In this document: positions 6,124 to 7,496 of the stretch, one piece after another
How positions within the stretch are numbered: position 1 is the stretch's first letter
Layout of the letters: each line of letters opens with the position of its first letter
Origin: OMOG01 sp041485845
GTDB lineage: Bacteria > Acidobacteriota > Terriglobia > Bryobacterales > Bryobacteraceae
Direction: 5' to 3'
Length of the DNA: 7,496 nucleotides
Assembly: GCA_041485845.1 (NCBI GenBank)
Contig: JBGPKH010000458.1
Coordinates: 1 to 7,496, forward strand
Program-made: the position numbers and the translations under genes
The notes under the pieces: generated by a model
Told to the model about the DNA's origin: nothing
The model's database searches: none
Seen by the model: only the letters and a program-made list of their open reading frames with translations

Positions 6124-6139
6124 TAGCCTGCGCAGGCTA
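6124..6139. promoter_or_regulatory. Perfect 16-bp palindrome: operator or weak terminator
   Basis: TAGCCTGCGCAGGCTA is its own reverse complement. As DNA it fits a dimeric regulator's operator for the 73-aa gene. As RNA it could fold as a 6-bp stem with a GCGC loop 50 nt after the M42 stop, but it is followed by ATCGTGTTT rather than a real T-run, so termination would be weak. I favour an operator slightly. Confidence 0.5.
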
Positions 6140-6189
6140 GGAGAGGCGCCCAATTGGCAGCTACATCGGTTAATGTTTATTAGTCTTGG

Positions 6190-7320
6190 TCACTGCGCGA
6201 AGTCGCGAATCTTCTGCACCGCAGACGCGTCCAGCCGCTGCAAAAGCTCGACGAGGAGATCGACCGTCTGGTCGAAGTCGCGGCGGTTCACGATGCCGTT
6301 GTGCGCGTGGGTGTAGCGCACCGGCACCAGCAGGCAGACCGTGGGCACGCCGCCGTTGCTTTTCTGGATCTCCGCGGAATCGTCGCCGTAACCGATGACC
6401 AGGTCGTACTGCAGCGGGAGCTTCTTGGCGGCGGCCGCCTGCTTCACGAATTCGACGAACTTGCGATTGGGCAGTTGCGAGTTGTTATAGAGAAAGATGC
6501 CCGGCCCGCCTCCCAGGCGTTCCTGAGACTCTTCGGGACGCCCGGCGGTGTCGCCCGTAACCCCCGCCTCCAGGGCGATCCCGATCTCCGGCTTGATGAG
6601 ATCGCTGGCCGTGCGCGCGCCGCGTAGCCCGACCTCTTCCTGGGTAGTGATGGCCCAGAGAATCTGGTTCGCGTGGGGCAACGACGCGAGGCGCCGCATC
6701 GCTTCGACGATGACCGCACAGCCGGCACGGTCGTCCCATCCCTTGCCGAGATAATTGTCCGTGCCGTTGAGGATGGCGAATGGCGCATCGGGCACCACGG
6801 GGTCGCCGGGGGCGATACCCAGGTTGCGCACCTCGGCCTCCGACTGCGCGCCCACATCCAGAAACAGGCTGTCGCGCGCATAGACGCGGGTGCGCTCTTC
6901 CGCCGGGACCACGTGCGCATCGCGAATTCCGGTGACCGCGAGGACCGGCCCTTTCGAGCCGATGACGATCCAACGCTGATCGACCAGCGCCTGGTCGAGC
7001 CATCCGCCGAGCATCTGCATGGTCAGCAGGCCGCGCGGGGTGATGCGGCGGATCATGCCGCCCAGCTCGTCCATGTGCGCGTCCACCATGATGCGCGGAC
7101 CTTGCGTGCCCTGAGCCGCGATGATGGACCCGAGGCCATCGAACCGGATCGAGGCGGCGTAAGGCTTGATGGCATCGATCATGAGTTTGCGGACGGGCTC
7201 TTCGAATCCGGGAGGGCCGGGGGCGTTGGCCAGGCGGCGCAGCAGGTCGGCGGTTGCATCTTGCGCGGAAGCGGCGGCGGCAATGGATAGAAGCGTCAGA
7301 AGTCGAACGGTGCCCGGCAT
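6190..7320 (-). CDS. Exported M42 family metallo-aminopeptidase (TET/glutamyl aminopeptidase type)
   Basis: A 376-aa M42 peptidase, a dinuclear-metal enzyme that removes N-terminal residues from short peptides and in known cases forms TET-type dodecamers. Family motifs appear in order: AHMDELGG with metal ligand His82, KGWDDRAG with the bridging Asp at 196, TTQEEVGLRG with catalytic Glu228 and ligand Glu229, and RYTHAHNG with ligand His338. At the ligand position 22 residues after Glu229, where many members have Asp, this protein has Glu251 (IALEAGV). Length is normal for the family once the signal is removed. The N-terminus (MPGTVRLLTLLSIAAAASAQ) is a signal peptide with a cut near residue 19, so export is predicted, unlike the cytoplasmic model enzymes. 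The ATG lies 4 nt after the ackA stop with no clear ribosome binding site, suggesting translational coupling. Confidence 0.94.
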   Translation of the reverse strand: MPGTVRLLTLLSIAAAASAQDATADLLRRLANAPGPPGFEEPVRKLMIDAIKPYAASIRFDGLGSIIAAQGTQGPRIMVDAHMDELGGMIRRITPRGLLTMQMLGGWLDQALVDQRWIVIGSKGPVLAVTGIRDAHVVPAEERTRVYARDSLFLDVGAQSEAEVRNLGIAPGDPVVPDAPFAILNGTDNYLGKGWDDRAGCAVIVEAMRRLASLPHANQILWAITTQEEVGLRGARTASDLIKPEIGIALEAGVTGDTAGRPEESQERLGGGPGIFLYNNSQLPNRKFVEFVKQAAAAKKLPLQYDLVIGYGDDSAEIQKSNGGVPTVCLLVPVRYTHAHNGIVNRRDFDQTVDLLVELLQRLDASAVQKIRDFAQ

Positions 7321-7324
7321 TGAA

Positions 7325-7496
7325 TCAGCGTAACACCAGGCTGTGGCACTCGCGCGCGACCTGCCAGTCCTCGTCGGCGTGGATCACCAGCACGCGCACG
7401 CGCGATTCCGCGGCGGCGATGTCGCTGTCCATTGGCGGATGTGCGTTCCTTGCCGCATCGAGCTGGATGCCGAAAAACGCCAGCCGCTCGCAGACC
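7325..7496 (-). CDS. ackA: Acetate kinase, C-terminal fragment (runs off window)
   Basis: The last 57 codons of acetate kinase, which interconverts acetyl phosphate + ADP and acetate + ATP in the cytoplasm. The 5' part lies beyond the window, not deleted as far as can be seen. The C-terminal signature is clear: ERLAFFGIQLDAARN corresponds to the family's 'LGFLGIELDEARN' segment, and SRVRVLVIHADEDWQVARE to 'SRVRVLVIPTDEELVIARD'. The usual VIPT is VIHA here and the second acidic pair is DW, minor departures. The stop TGA (7325-7327) is 4 nt before the M42 peptidase start, so ackA is the upstream gene of that operon. The catalytic region is not visible. Confidence 0.9.
   Translation of the reverse strand, partial: VCERLAFFGIQLDAARNAHPPMDSDIAAAESRVRVLVIHADEDWQVARECHSLVLR

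Noticed and set aside
6171..6182. TAAT-GTTT-ATTA inverted repeat just after the M42 stop
   Set aside because: Only 4-bp AT arms; expected by chance and not a terminator.

Overview
The window reads as a piece of a GC-rich bacterial chromosome, most likely from Acidobacteriota (Solibacter/Bryobacter-like). That placement is inference. It rests on the GC-rich codon use, AGGAG-type ribosome binding sites, and a secreted tricorn-type S41 protease with Gly/Arg-rich loops next to small lineage-restricted proteins. No rRNA, tRNA, CRISPR array, IS element or phage gene is visible.

Layout. Bases 1-340 hold no gene I can support, only short open stretches in several frames that could be a decayed gene end. 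On the + strand there follow a secreted 'purine nucleoside permease' (NUP) family protein (341-1393), a tightly linked 150-aa protein with a helix-hairpin-helix/alpha-CTD-like C-terminus (1400-1852), a 1135-aa exported tricorn-type protease (1954-5361) and a 101-aa orphan (5444-5749). A strong hairpin (5761-5802) closes the rightward block. On the - strand, converging on it, are the 3' end of acetate kinase ackA (7325-7496, cut by the window edge), an exported M42 metallo-aminopeptidase starting 4 nt after ackA (6190-7320), and a 73-aa exported Lys/Ala/Pro-rich protein (5830-6051). The last lies behind a 138-nt leader with a palindrome, a tandem repeat and a hairpin.

How the genes may work together. 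Two peptidases here carry signal peptides although the best-known members of both families are cytoplasmic. Tricorn cuts oligopeptides to very short peptides, and M42 (TET-type) aminopeptidases trim short peptides to amino acids, so the pair could form a peptide-scavenging module outside the inner membrane. The NUP protein has the sequence hallmarks of the nucleoside phosphorylase/MTAN fold rather than of a membrane permease, so it may release bases from extracellular nucleosides. A scavenging theme would cover three of the genes, but this is inference and they are not in one operon.

No wholly new system is evident. The points most worth a second look are the NUP reinterpretation, the exported tricorn plus M42 pair, and the structured leader at 6052-6189.
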